Part shown: piece by piece, positions 1 through 13,000 of the stretch | How the letters are laid out: each line of letters opens with the position of its first letter | Numbering within the stretch: position 1 is the first letter of the stretch | DNA from: Eublepharis macularius | Taxonomy: Eukaryota; Chordata; Lepidosauria; Squamata; Eublepharidae | DNA length: 64,000 nt | Assembly (NCBI RefSeq): GCF_028583425.1 | Contig: NC_072791.1 | Location: 35,037,368 to 35,101,367 of the forward strand | Direction of reading: 5' to 3' | Program-made: the position numbers and the translations under genes | Notes under the pieces: model-generated | What the model was told of the DNA's origin: nothing | Database searches by the model: none | Seen by the model: only the letters and a program-made list of their open reading frames with translations

Positions 1-212
1 TGCCAGTTCTGGGTTGGGATGTTCCTGGCGATTTTGACAATAGAGCCTGGGGAGGGCGGGGTTTGGGGAGGGGCAGGACCTCCGCTGGGTATAATGCCAC
101 ATAGAGTCTACCTGCCAAGATATCCATTCTCCAGAGATACCGATCCCCGTTACCTGGAAAACAGGTGCAGTCCCTGGAGATCTCTAGTTGCCACCTGGAG
201 GTTGGGAACCCT
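1..212. mobile_element. hAT-like MITE, left end cut by window edge
   Basis: The sequence opens with tgccagttctgggttggg and closes with ggttgggaaccct. It is the same family as 7136-7350, with AGGGTTGCCA-type terminal inverted repeats. No coding capacity. Confidence 0.65.
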
Positions 213-2095
213 AAGCAAAGCACTTTATAAGTCATTATATGGTACTTTTGAGCGGAGAGAGGAAAAATGCAGCCAAGTCACTATGCCGTTGCATTATTTT
301 AATGGAGATTGTATGTAGTTTCATTTTTCTTTCTCTAACTTTGAATTTCTTGTCTACTAGCTGGGATTATATTGACTTTTTTCTTGGAACTGTGTTGGTT
401 TATGCTGGGGGTCCCTGGCATGGTGCCCTTGGACACCTTTCCTGTTTCCTGCCAAGTGTTTTTAGAAAGTGGGTGGTGACAGATGGGCCTTTTCCCGGCA
501 GGGATTCTGATTGGCGATTAGAGATCTGATTAACTGCGCATATTTTTTTTAAAAGTTGCCTCAGCATCAGCTGCTTCCACAACATAAGGATTTTCATTGT
601 ACAGCTAAAAGTGTATACAAGAAAATAATTAAACCTATTTCAAAAGCCATACTGTTAAATAGAAACACTGCCTGAAATGTTGGAGAATTACTATTAGAGT
701 TATACATGACCTCACTACCTGACTTTTTATGGTTGGCTCCACCTCTTGTGGCAGCCATTTTGTGGTTGGTTCAACATTCTGCAGCAGCCATTTTGTAGTC
801 ATGCCCACCACCCTGTCTCAGAATTCCAAAGGTGCTGCAGGTTCAGGAAGTTTGGGGACCTCTAGTATACACTGTTGCACAAACAGCAAATTTGGATATG
901 CTGAAGGGGCAAGGTGCATAACCTGCTGTGCTTTGCCATATCCCCCAAAATATAATTTGTGCAGTTTCAGCAAGAGAAACTGTACGCACAAGGTCTGTGT
1001 ACAAGAACAGGAGACACACAGATTGGTGGCGTATGAAGGCCAGAAGTCCTAGATGTTTGTTTCCACTTCATCCCTTTCTTCATTGTGCAGATTATTGTAG
1101 TTCTAAAAGAAAGAAACCAGGGAAAAAAACTTGGTGAATTGCTGTGGTTCAAGTCTCACATTGAATGGTCCCTTCCAGCAAGTTTCTTTATAAACTAGAA
1201 ATTGATCCAAAAGGGTGATGGTTTTGGCATTAAATTACATAGAAATTCTCCATATGCTCATTTCAGTTACTTTGGATAACGTTATTAGTACAACTAGAAT
1301 GATTATGTAAATACTGTAAGCAAATAATTTGCATGTGTCAGATAAGGAAATACAAAGGATGACTAAAATAAAGGAAAACAAACTTCAAAACAAATGAATA
1401 ATAGAATTATACATTTCATTAAATACCACTTTTATAACCAGCAAGATATTTCATAAATATCTAAAATCCCAGCTGCAATAGAATAAAATTTACCTTTACT
1501 ATGGATCCCTGCACCAGTAGATGTGACCAGGCAGTTAACTGTGCACCACATCAGGCAGTGAAACATTCAGCTAGCCATGGAGATAACAAAAAGTAAACAG
1601 GTTGGACAGGTGGGCACAGATTAGGCTGGGCCTTGAAGACAAAAAAGCAGAGAGACTCCAGAGCAAGCAATCAGTTAAGCTGACTGCAAGTTGGAATTTA
1701 TCAACAATAACTTTGTGGTAGTCATCATGAGGGCAGGAGTATTGGTCAATGGAGGGATTATGAAGAGCGGAAAAAGTTTGCTGCATGTTTTAAGAACTTT
1801 GTGTTTGGAAACAGGATTTAGTATTGAGGGTTTGGCTATTTCTATACTGTGGGTGCTCCAGCTTCTTCTATTAAAATTTATATGGTACCATCAGTGTACA
1901 TGAAGATCAACAGATTAACAAACAAAAAGATATGTCCCTGAGAAGTTTACAATCTCCATTAGTGGATTAGTCAGTGAGCTTGGGAGGGTGGGTGATGATA
2001 ACCCATATAGATTCATAGGCTACATGACATTTCTGCATTATCCTGGAATAACAGTAATGGCAAAACCAACACAAATTCTTTTTTCCACCCCATAG
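213..2095. other. PTPN21 intron, no gene seen
   Basis: AT-rich intronic DNA. No conserved exon or clear repeat was recognised apart from the short duplicated motif gcagccattttgt around 750-796. Confidence 0.6.
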
Positions 2096-2193
2096 ATACC
2101 AGTATTACTTGCAATTGAAGAAAGATATCTTGGAAGGAAACATTCCTTGCACATTTGAGCAAGCAATTCATCTGGCGGGCTTAGCTGTTCAAG
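2096..2193 (+). CDS. PTPN21: PTPN21 exon, FERM F2 lobe start
   Basis: The exon follows a pyrimidine-rich acceptor ending catag and stops at the donor CAAG|gtagg. It reads [14 protein letters not shown]...[10 protein letters not shown], a FERM central-lobe helix. It begins with the third base of an Arg codon, so an upstream coding exon exists outside the window. Length is 98 nt. Confidence 0.95.
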
Positions 2194-4048
2194 GTAGGAT
2201 TCTGAGTCATAATCATGGTTAGCTAATTTTAGAACTGGGAAAGTAGTATAATTTGCATCCATACTTTGTGTTTCAGGATTATGAGGTAAGAGGCCCGTAT
2301 CTTTCTATGGAGGAATCTGGGGTTAAATAACCTTGGGGTTTGCAAAGGGTTTTCCTCCAGCCCACTGCTTCCATGGCTACTAGTAGAGATGGGCACGATC
2401 CAAAAAAAATTGCCAATCCAGCTGATCGTGGATCAGCGCCGGTGACGATCCCAACTAAACGATCCACACCGATCATCTCCCGTTCCCGATCTGTGGATCG
2501 TGGAGGCCAAAACGGGGTGCGCTGCTATTCCCAGCTATGTGGGAAGGTGGGTGTTGGCGGCGGCCACCGGGCCCGGCGGGCATGGGAAGACGGCGACAAG
2601 CCGCCTCCCCTCAGGGGGCAGGGGGTCTGGCTGCTCGCCGGTGGCACCCCCCATGTGCCCGCCCACCAGGCGAAAAAGGAGTGCACTGGCGAGAAAAGAA
2701 CGGTGGGTGATGTCGGCAGCATCTGTGTTTGTGTTGGGCCGTCTGTGTTTGGCCGTCAGAGCTGCCTATCAGGGTTTGCAGGGATGAGATTGTAGTGCCC
2801 ATGGCTACAGAACACCCCCTTCCCCCTCCCTCCCCTGGGTGTCTTCTCCCAGCTGGTGACTGGTTTGCTGCTCCATGGTTGGAAGGAAGCCCTGCTGATC
2901 AAGGAAAGCTTGGCTTCCATTCGGGTTTCCAGGGCGACAGAAGGAGGGGAAACACAGCTCAGGCATTCCCCTGGCTCTGTTGCCCTGGGAATAGATTACT
3001 GGCGCCTGAGTGTCTGGCTTCCCGATCCAAGCACAATCCAGCCCCGATCCAGCCCCCTCCCAATCGTTGGCCGTGGCCGATCACGATCCGCTGAGTCACG
3101 ATCGCACGATCGCCATTATCGTGGGGGTTTTTGGATCGTGATGCGGATCGTGCCCGTCTCTAGCTACTAGCCCTTCAGCTGGGGAAGAAACCTTGACAGC
3201 CTGAATACAGCTACAAATTCTTCAGGGTCTAAGTGCAGCATTTTAGCATCCCAACAACTCTGTCAGTAGGCTGTTCTGAGCGGCATATTGCTCATGGGTG
3301 ACCAAGAAGCTTCATAGGCGATTAGTGGTTTGAATCTGGGTTTCTTCCCTGCTGTAGCTTCTGCAGTAGACTGGCTTGTGTATTAATACACTGTTGTTTT
3401 AATGTAGATGAATTTTTTATTGTATTTTAATACGTTGTTATCCTCCCTGAGCCCGCTCGCGGGGAGGGCGGAATAGAAATTTGAAATAAAATAAACTTTC
3501 TTGTGGTTCATTCAGCCATTTTTGGAAATATGAGATAGTACTTGATTGTTTGTGTTTGTGCCTGTTTATTTGTGTTTGTGTCTGTTTGTCTTCTCAATAT
3601 TCTGCTTAGAAGAATGTTACTTCATGGCTCCAGTCATAGGGAATTGCTGAGGATGTCTGCTAATGACTTACTGAAGGTTGCCTATGAGATGAGAACTGTT
3701 CATAATCACAGTTTGCCAATTCATGCAGTTGCCGTGCTAAATAGATCTTGAATATCGCCTATGGCTGCTCTGAATTTCCTCATGCCCCAACATCCCAGAC
3801 TGTTTTGAAATGGATGGCCATATGTTTCCTGTGCTAGGTCCTATATCTGGGCTTTAAGATTCTACATGCTCTGGCCCACTCATAGAAATGACTAGATTAA
3901 GTAGGGACTATTTAAAGATTTGTTAGCCTTCCTGTACTGATGTGCTCATGTTATATCTATATACCATGCTTTTCTTTCCAAAGCAGCTTACAACTTGGTT
4001 CTCCCCTTCTCTATTTATCCTCTGAACAACAATCCTTGAAGTAGGTTA

Positions 4049-4079
<31 letters not shown>

Positions 4080-7000
4080 CGTGAGAGTGACCAGTCCTGT
4101 TCTGCTTCTGCTAGAGCTCATCTTTCTTTCATTTGTGGTCACTGTTCAAAGAAAAAATGTGTCCCTTGTTGCCTCCCCAACCTTTGCCATTGCCGACCCA
4201 GGTCTGAGCCAGTCCTCCATAGTGGCATTTGCTTCCCTGGGGCTCATCTTCCCCCTTTGACAGTTGACATGCCTCGCCTGCTTGGGCCAGTGTCTTAAGC
4301 TAGCCCTGAGCAGAACTCCAGATATATTTCGTTTAACTTAGTAGGATTTTAGTGCAGGTATTCTGTGCCCAAGCTCAGTTACAATGTTGACTGGGAGATA
4401 CGGAGCTTGAAGAGTTCTCCAAGCCTCTGGTCCATTTTATTTTGCTGCCTGGCTTTACTTGCTAAGAATGATAATCTCATGTGCTGAGAAAGACCTGCCA
4501 AGAATGTTGTTTGCCAATGAGATCTAACCAATGAATAGAAATAGCTTGTTTATGTAACAACATTCTTTCATATTTTTATTTCGTTCTGGCTGGCACTTTA
4601 ATAGCATTCATTGAGTAAATACTTGTTTTAATTGCTCTTGTGCATTTTAGGAAGTGTAAAATATCTTGGTGTTTGCCAACTTATGGAAATCTTTCTATAA
4701 TCCTATTTCTAGATGAATCCCCCCCTTCTTTTAGTTTCTGCAGTTCTTATTCAGACTGAGAGAACAGTCATTTAAATGAGGAATTTGTATGCAAATGTTA
4801 GTACAATGGATACTCTGTGCAGGGGGGAAAATAAGTCTTGCGACACTGTCTATATCTAGGCTCACAACAGGTAATAAAGCAAAGATCAGCAGAATACTAT
4901 ACAATTTCACTTAACAGTATGGCTCTAAGCAGAGTTACACTTTTCTAAATCCATTAAAATCAATGGTCTTAGAAAGATGTGACTCTCTTTAGGATTGTGC
5001 AGTAAATACGTTACAGTTCTCCACATTTCCCTCTTTGGATTAACCCTGAGTAAAGACCAGCCAAAACATGTAAGTCTTATTAATGGTGCTCAGACTTGGA
5101 TTTTGGCAAGTTGTGGTAGGAGGATGTTCTGTAACTAGGGGACATTAACATTAAAGCCATTTTAATATTTGGTAATGACACTGACTTGGCAAGGAAGGAC
5201 TGTTCTTGCATGAGTTCAAGGATAGCGTTACGTTGGCTGTCCATTGGGTCCAACCTATTTTTTTAAGTGTCATCAGAACATATGACAATAAAAAATGTTT
5301 GTGGTTTGGTACTGAGTACTGAGTACTGAGCAGGTACTCTTGTGATATTTAGATGAGAGACAAGATCTCTCAGGAATAAAGGGCATAATACTGAGTTTAG
5401 TTTGATCCCAGTAACTCGAGTCTAAGAAAACAAGTCTGTCTTTACCCAACGGAACATTGTTAGACAGCAGAGTGTGGTTAGTTGGATCTTCAGTGAAAAG
5501 GAAGTAATGGGAAAGTTATTCTGATTTACTGCAAAAATATTTAATATGGTGGCCCCTGCAGGAGAGAAGGAAGGTTTGGAATTCCTTTACACATAGTAAT
5601 TGCCCCATATAATACCAATTATATGATAGATATATCTTCTTGTACTCCTCTGTTTTCTTCCTAGAAAGTGCTTTCTCTTTAGACAAGAAACCTCAGGAAA
5701 TTTGTAATCAAGAGAGCTTTGCCTATATCTTAAAGTGACAATATACATTTCAGGGCTTTTTTTCTGGCAGTACATGCCGGAACTCAGTACTAGCACTTCT
5801 TTCGGCAGCACCAACTAGGGTTGCCAGGCCCCCTCAACTTCCGGGCGGGAGATAGGGGCCTGGCACTTACCTTGGGGGAGAGGGGGTGCATGCGCCCCCC
5901 CCCACAGTGACATCCAGGCTCCGCAGGGGCTCAAAACGGGCCCAATGCATGCTGAAACAGAACAAGGAGCGCTCCTGCGCTCTGCAGCGCCTAAAAACGG
6001 GCCCATTTTGGTGTGGATCATCCCATTTTTGAGGTGCGCAGCACCGCAGGGGAGCGCACAGGGAAGGTGTACACCCCCCACCTGTTAGGTAAGTGGGGGA
6101 GGTGGGGGGAGCGGAGGCAGGTTATCCCTGCCCCCACCGGGGGTCTGGGATCCCTAGCACCAACTCATCTTTCAGCTGGTGAGCCTGGACCGCCAAGGCA
6201 ACAAATATCATGAGTACTGCCACTTCTTTTTTCAAAAGAGATGAAAAAACACTGCGTTTTATAGATTATGAATGCTCTCTTACTCATTATTCAGATTATT
6301 AGACCCAATTGTTACTAAGGGATTGTTAAAAATTGTTATAAATACTTGATTCCTGACTTTATTTTTAATTTTTTAGCTGATTTTGGAGATTATGACCAGT
6401 ATGAATCACAAGAGTTTCTACAGAGATTTGCCTTGTTTCCTGTGGTAAGAAACGTTCCATTTATCCCCCCTGCTACTTTTAGGCAATTACTGAAAAGGAA
6501 ATTGATTAGAGACTACTGCTGTAACACACACAAAAACCTTTAACTGCCTATTCTGTTGTCTTGTCTCTTTAAAAACCCTGCCTATCTGTCTTCTGGTTTA
6601 ATTACTAGACTGCTAGAGATTTGAAAGTCCGGGATAATAAGCAGAAAAATTTGGGGAACCCTCCCCTTCATCCCCCCCCCCATTTTTAAAAATGAAAAAT
6701 TGGGAAATTTGGGGAAGCACTAAAAAAAAAAACCCTATAATTTTTTTCTTTGAAATGAGTGAAATGCTTGTTAACACAAGGGTTTATTAGATCAGTATGT
6801 ATTATATAAAAGACTGAGAACTTCCCTCAATTTTTCCAGTGGAAATTTAGCGGAGCACTTAATAAAAAACTCCTATGAACTATTTTTTCTTTTGAAATTT
6901 GAGACAAGGTTTAATTCAATTAAAATGGAAATAGCTGAGGAGGACCAATGGGAAATTTTTGTGAGCACTGAAAAAAATCCTATGAAATTCTTTTGAAATG

Positions 7001-10000
7001 TAAGAAAAGTTCTAAGATAGCTTAAGGTGCAGCAGTTTGCTGCTCTCTCACTTTAGTAATGAGAATATTCGCAGTTTTGCATGTAGAAAACTAAATAATT
7101 TATAATTATAAATTCAATACGTATGCCAATTAATTAGGATTGCCAGCTCTGGGTTGGGAAATTCCTGAAGATTTCGGGATGAATTCTGGGGAAGCTGTGT
7201 TTTTGGAGGGGAGGGACCTCAATGAGATTTAATGCCATAGAGTTCACCCACCAATTCAGCCATTTTCTTCAGGAGAACTGATTTATTTGGCCTGGAGATC
7301 AGTTGTGATTCTGGGAGGTCTCCAGGCTCTGCCTGAAGGTTGCCAACCCTGCCGTTAATACAATTTCATCCTCTGAGTAGGTTTAAAATTATGCTTTTAT
7401 GTTGTTAAAGCAGCAAAATGGCTTGATAGGAAAACAAGTATTGCATATATTTAAAATTTCCCCCACATTTCTGGTTTTTTTACTAGAAAAAAATGTTCTG
7501 CCTTCCATGACTTCAAAATTTCCAGAAATTTTTCATCTCTGTAGCCTTACAATTTGTAACTAATTCGCTTGTTTTCCACCCCCAAAAGGGTGTTCGAACC
7601 TTTGTCCTGCCTTATCGCAACGTCTTGTGGCATTGCTATCAAAATCAAAACCTGCAAAACTCACAAAAAATTAAAACATCCAGTCTAAAGCTATGCCCTC
7701 TGTTTCCTGTCCCACTTATACAGGGACAAAACTGGTTGCCAAGCAGCAGCCAACATTTTGCAGTGTTGTGATGCTTCTGAGTACTAAAGTTTAGGAATCC
7801 TTCAAGAAATGTGGGTTCCTGAATAGTAAAACTCCTTTGGAGGTTTCCTCCTTGTATGTTCAAGATGATTCAGTTCTGATGCAAAAAGATCTGATCAAGG
7901 CACAGCAGGATAGATGACATCCTGAGCAGATTCACAGCATTCAAAACCCACTGACTTAAATGAATTCAGAAGGATGTAAATTTGCTTTGGATGGCACTGA
8001 TAGTGAAAAGCAGATGTGGAAGGTCTTGGTGCACACTTTGTGTGCTTTCACACGATTTTTTTGTCAGACCTGCACCCACTGACTTGACTTTAGCAGTGCT
8101 AGGAATACCTGCAGCTTCAGCTTATAGAAGTATCTGATATGGATCTAGCTTGGGATACTGAACTGTCACTTTTCTTGGGGGTTGCATCAAAATCATATGG
8201 AATAAATCATGCTCAGTTTCTTCTACAGCGGGTACTGTATTTACTTGGGGGGGAAATGACACATACCTCTCCCCCACCCACAAAAGAGAAGGTTATACAT
8301 AAAAGCAGATGACCCTGGATTTAAACCAACCCCTTCTTATAAAAGGTAGCCGTATAAACAACATTTTTATTGAATAGAAAAGAAAATTAGTGCACATTTT
8401 ACAACACTTTGCATTGTAACTTTTCTCAAGAAGTATTGAATCATGCTGTTTTAAATTTAAAAAGACAAGAAACTGACGTTTTAAATGCCACCCCCACCCC
8501 CAGCCAGACTACTAGGCAAAGGCTAAGATAACATATGACTAATTGGCAGTGCAACCCTAAACAGAATTACTCCCTTCTAGGTCCATTGAAATCATGGGCA
8601 GTACACTGTTAAACTGCTTCCCCCACTCCCTGGTGACAATGCTTTCCATAAGCTAGAAGGTCACCGTTATATCACCAATCCATCAAGGATGTCTTTATCC
8701 TTACCTATCTAAAATGTCCACAGGCTCACAGCATCTATGGCTAATGCTGTGCTGCTACGTTGCTATAAAACCTGTGGGCTTTGGGAGTTTCTCTCTCCTG
8801 GAAAAAAAAGAGAGCTAAACTCTGAACTACTAGCCAACTCTTGCCTCAAGAAGGAGAAACATGGGTCTGCTCAGTACTAACAGTGGAGCAAATACACCCC
8901 CACTGTTCTTACTGCATCATACCATTTGCCAGGCAAGGAACTGTAGTAAGTTAGTAAGCCCACCCAACTCTTCCCTTCTCCCCTTGAAATTCAAAGTAGC
9001 CTGGAAGGCAGTGTTTTCCAGGTTTGTGTCATTTCCAGTGCCACTCATCTCTGCTGATGAATGAGTTTGCACTCTTTCTCCAGTGCTGTCCTCAATTGCC
9101 TTTCATATCACCCCCTGCCATCTCTGCATAGTAACACTCAGCAAACCTACATCCCTCAGTGGAAGATGACCCCCCTCCCCCCATTTAAAGCCAAAAAAGG
9201 TACAAAAAATATGTTCCTTTTGAGTGAATACAGAATAGTATTCACTCAGTTAAGAAGTTGTGTACAAACAGTTCTCTGGCAATTCTTCATTGGTCTCTGC
9301 AACCTACCTGAATCAGTTTAATTCTGGAGGTGTATGTTTGTTCATTTCGTGATTTGATTGCATTAATTATAGAAGACTGTGTATATTTGGGAGTAATCTC
9401 ATGTTTTTTCTCCCCTCCTCCTTTAGGGTTGGTTGCAAGATGAGAAAATTCTGGAAGAAGCAACCCAGAAAGTGGCCTTGCTCCATCAGAAGTACAGGTA
9501 ATGCTTCTCCCATTCTGACTCTGCTCCAGGACTGAATGTTGCTAAGTGAGCACTGGTGTGTGTTGATGCTGGTTTCTCATCCAGTAAAAAACTGGGTTGA
9601 GACAAGGTTGGGACAAATGTAACCCTGGTTCCATGTTTAGCGGATCTGGAGATAGACTGTGAACATTCCCTCCCCTGAAATTAACCATGATTATTATGGC
9701 CAAACCAACTTTCCCAGGATTGGAAGCCCATTCCAATGGATGTTTGAGGCCATGGTTCATAGGTTGCTTTAACCACTGTTAATGCTAGTGCCAACCAGCT
9801 GCATAACCACAGTAAGGTAGGAAGTATATGTTCCTGAAGCTGGAACCTGATTTGGGTAGCCGTGGTTACAAGGATCTGTTCTTTTGTTGGCACTGACAGA
9901 AGGCCACAAGAACCAAAGAGTGGATCAGAAATGTGATCTGTTGAGAAATTAAGTACAGAAGCGTTGTGCTGGTGAATGAAATCTTGGCTCTTTACAGTTC

Positions 10001-13000
10001 TTGGGCACTATCCTGCAGCTATTTATGACAGTTGCACAGTGACAAGGCACGTAGTGGTCATGTCTGTTCTTTGCTTGAGGAAGAATCATGTGTTTGTGCT
10101 GCAACACCACCATTACACTTTGAGTGTGTCTTTGGACATGGAGGGAAACATTTTTAAAAAGGTGATCCTCTATGGCTAAATATGCTGCCTAATCTGCCCA
10201 AAGGAGCTAGCTATTTAAACTTTTTTTTTCTTTTCGAAGAGGTCTCATGCCTCCTGATGCAGAGATGTTATATATGCAAGAGGTTGAGAGAATGGAAGGT
10301 TATGGTGAAGAGAGCTATCCTGCAAAGGTAAGCTTAACTTGCATGTTTGAATTGGTGGGTAATCATTGTCTTGACTTGTAAACCTGCAAGTGTGGTCATA
10401 TATTTTTTTCTTTTTAAAATCTGTGCTAAGCTGACACCAATTTAAGACATTGTGGCTTACTGTTTATGGCTCTGAGATGCTTGAATGTTTCTGTAGGCAG
10501 AAGACAGAGACTTGTGGGCAGGGATTGGGATCTATATTGCAGAGATCTCTTGACTCTTATAAGTATTACTTTTTTACATTTCTTACCTTTTATTGTCTAA
10601 AAGATGAGGTGGGCTACAATTCAATAAAATCAAATCAGAGCATCTGTGGTAGAATGGCCTGAATGACCTATCTGTCCCACTTGATGGAGACAGTCTTTCT
10701 TGGCTATCTATTTTTTTTGTAACTCCAGACACCATACAAAGTTATCTATACTTGAATAGCTTCTTAAAATATATAAAACTGTTAGTTCTTTCTTGCTACT
10801 TTTTATTATAACAAAGTCTATTTAAAATAACAATTAAAAGTTTTTTAATACATATGAATATCTGTTGGCACTCAATCAATCCACCCAATATTGGAAGCAT
10901 ATCTTCACTTCTGTGAAGAATTCTTGCCATTGTTAGATGCTTCTGCACTTGGGCCTGAACACATGGCATCCATTGACATGGGTTAGAGGGTTTCTGATCT
11001 ACAAAAGGCCATATTGTTGTGTTACTCATTTGTTTATTGCCCATCTCTAAAGCTGTTCAATTCTGGGTCTCTCAATTCCCCCTTTGCCATGTTTAACTGA
11101 GAGATTAAGCCAGCTCTGTTTCTGATGTGCAGAAACATCCTCCATCTAGCTTTTGGTCAAGACCAGTAACTGTTCCCATATATTCCTGGCCATATCTGTG
11201 ACAAGAGCCTCCAAAGATGACCATAGTGGTCAGGAAGGGTCATATGGGAGTAGGCAGCAGGGTGCAGAGAGGTTACCAATACTGGAAACAAAACATAACT
11301 TTTTGAGTGTATAGAAAATGCTATGTCCTTGCACAGTTGAAATTTTTGTCCTCTTGAAAGGGAACAAACTCAAGCATTTTCATTATTTCTGGGAATTATC
11401 CAGGACAGCCAAGGAAGTGATATATTCATTGGAGCGTGTCTCGATGGAATCTTTGTGAAGCACAAAAATGGCCGCCCTCCTGTCATATTTAGGTGTGTTT
11501 AATTCCCATATATGGTAGTATGTTTCAACTGATGTTTTCTTGCTTGTGCTCCCAATAACTTGATGATGATTCGACTGAGGTAAGAATTTATTTCTCTATC
11601 AGACCACCAAAGGGGAACAGGAAGATAAACTCTATTGTGGCCCAATTAAGTCTGCATGGTGTCCCAAGATTATTCTTTAAGATCTGCTTAGGGTTTTTTT
11701 CATGTTCTCATGTAAGGAATGCCTAGGGAATATTTGTAGAACATAGAATTTAATGTTTATGCTACCAATACCTTGTACATAACTGGCCTATAGAAACACA
11801 TAGCAATGATAGATGGGATTGGGCTGTAAGACGATGTGTGACATTTTAATAAAATGATGAGCGAATATTATAATGTAATAGAATAATGCCATATATTTTA
11901 ATGGACCCAGTAAATAAATGCATATCATTGTTGAATTGGGGGATTTATGGCTTTCTACAAATGGGAGGCTGTTCTTGTCATGTTGACTTGAAATTTACAC
12001 TACCAGTGGTTATCCTCCTATTATTACTTAAGACCTTTGTCCATTAACTACAGGTGTCTAATCATCTGGTTGGTTGAAGTCTTTGACTTCCTGTGTGTAC
12101 AAAAGCAGCCAGACAGATAATCAGGCACCGGAAGAGAAAATAATACAGAGAATTTTTTTTGCAAATCTACAGAACGCTGTATGACAAATTCTTATTCTCT
12201 GTTATGTCCATATACATACAGTGCAGTGCTTTGTGAGGTTTTGAGTATGTGTAGCTGTCTTACTCTCCTTTCCCCTCCGTAGGTGGCATGACATCGCTAA
12301 CATGTCTCACAACAAGTCCTTTTTTGCTCTAGAGCTGGCAAACAAAGAAGAGACAATCCAGTTCCAAACTGTGAGTGAGCCTTTATTTATCTGCATTTTA
12401 AAACAATGGAAGTTACAAGGGGGAAATCAGAATTTATACTGTGTTTGTTCTGATTTTATGTCTGGAAAGTAGCTCTTTTTGTTTTACACATTTGCGTGTA
12501 AGTTACTAAAGTACAGTAACGTATTTTATAGTACCGTATTTGTGACCCCCTTGAAACCAGCCATGTTTCCATCCAGGTTTATTTTCCATGTCTTCCGGGG
12601 CATCAGCCTTAATGTTGGGTGACTGAGATATGTATTAATTTACATTTCCCCTGGAATAGTGCATCTTGTATGGATTTTTGTTCGTTTATTCTTGGGCACT
12701 TATTCCCGTTAGCTGGTCCACATAGCCACATATGTGGGCTTTTGGCATGATGAGCACAAATATGCCTATGTGGGCCGACCATATCAGCTAAAATATCACA
12801 GCTGGCACAAGCAAGAGTGTGTGGTGCTTCTTTGATAGATCCATTGGTGGAACACTGGTATTTAACCAGGCCAGATTTCCTGTCTGCCTCTAAATGTAAT
12901 AGTTCCGTCTGCTCCCTTCTTCTATAAATTAAAGCAGAAATGATCCCTGAGGCTTTAAGATACACATACTCTGTTGATGTGAAAGGAAGTTTCAGGATTT

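Larger units (their letters stand above)
2194..6376. other. PTPN21 intron rich in mobile elements
   Basis: This intron holds a hAT-like element (2384-3162), a LINE 3' tail (about 3390-3497), a reverse SINE fragment with a GA microsatellite (about 3955-4110), a small foldback MITE (4925-4994) and a nested element (5817-6155). The rest shows nothing recognisable. Confidence 0.7.
6445..9426. other. PTPN21 intron
   Basis: Holds the degenerate repeat block at 6640-7010 and a MITE at 7136-7350. From about 7351 to 9426 nothing beyond short MITE fragments (near 8550) was recognised. Confidence 0.6.

Noticed and set aside
2340..3170. Overlapping open frames at 2340-2795, 2500-2787 and 2729-3094
   Set aside because: All fall inside the GC-rich hAT-like element and start or end at its borders without conserved domains.
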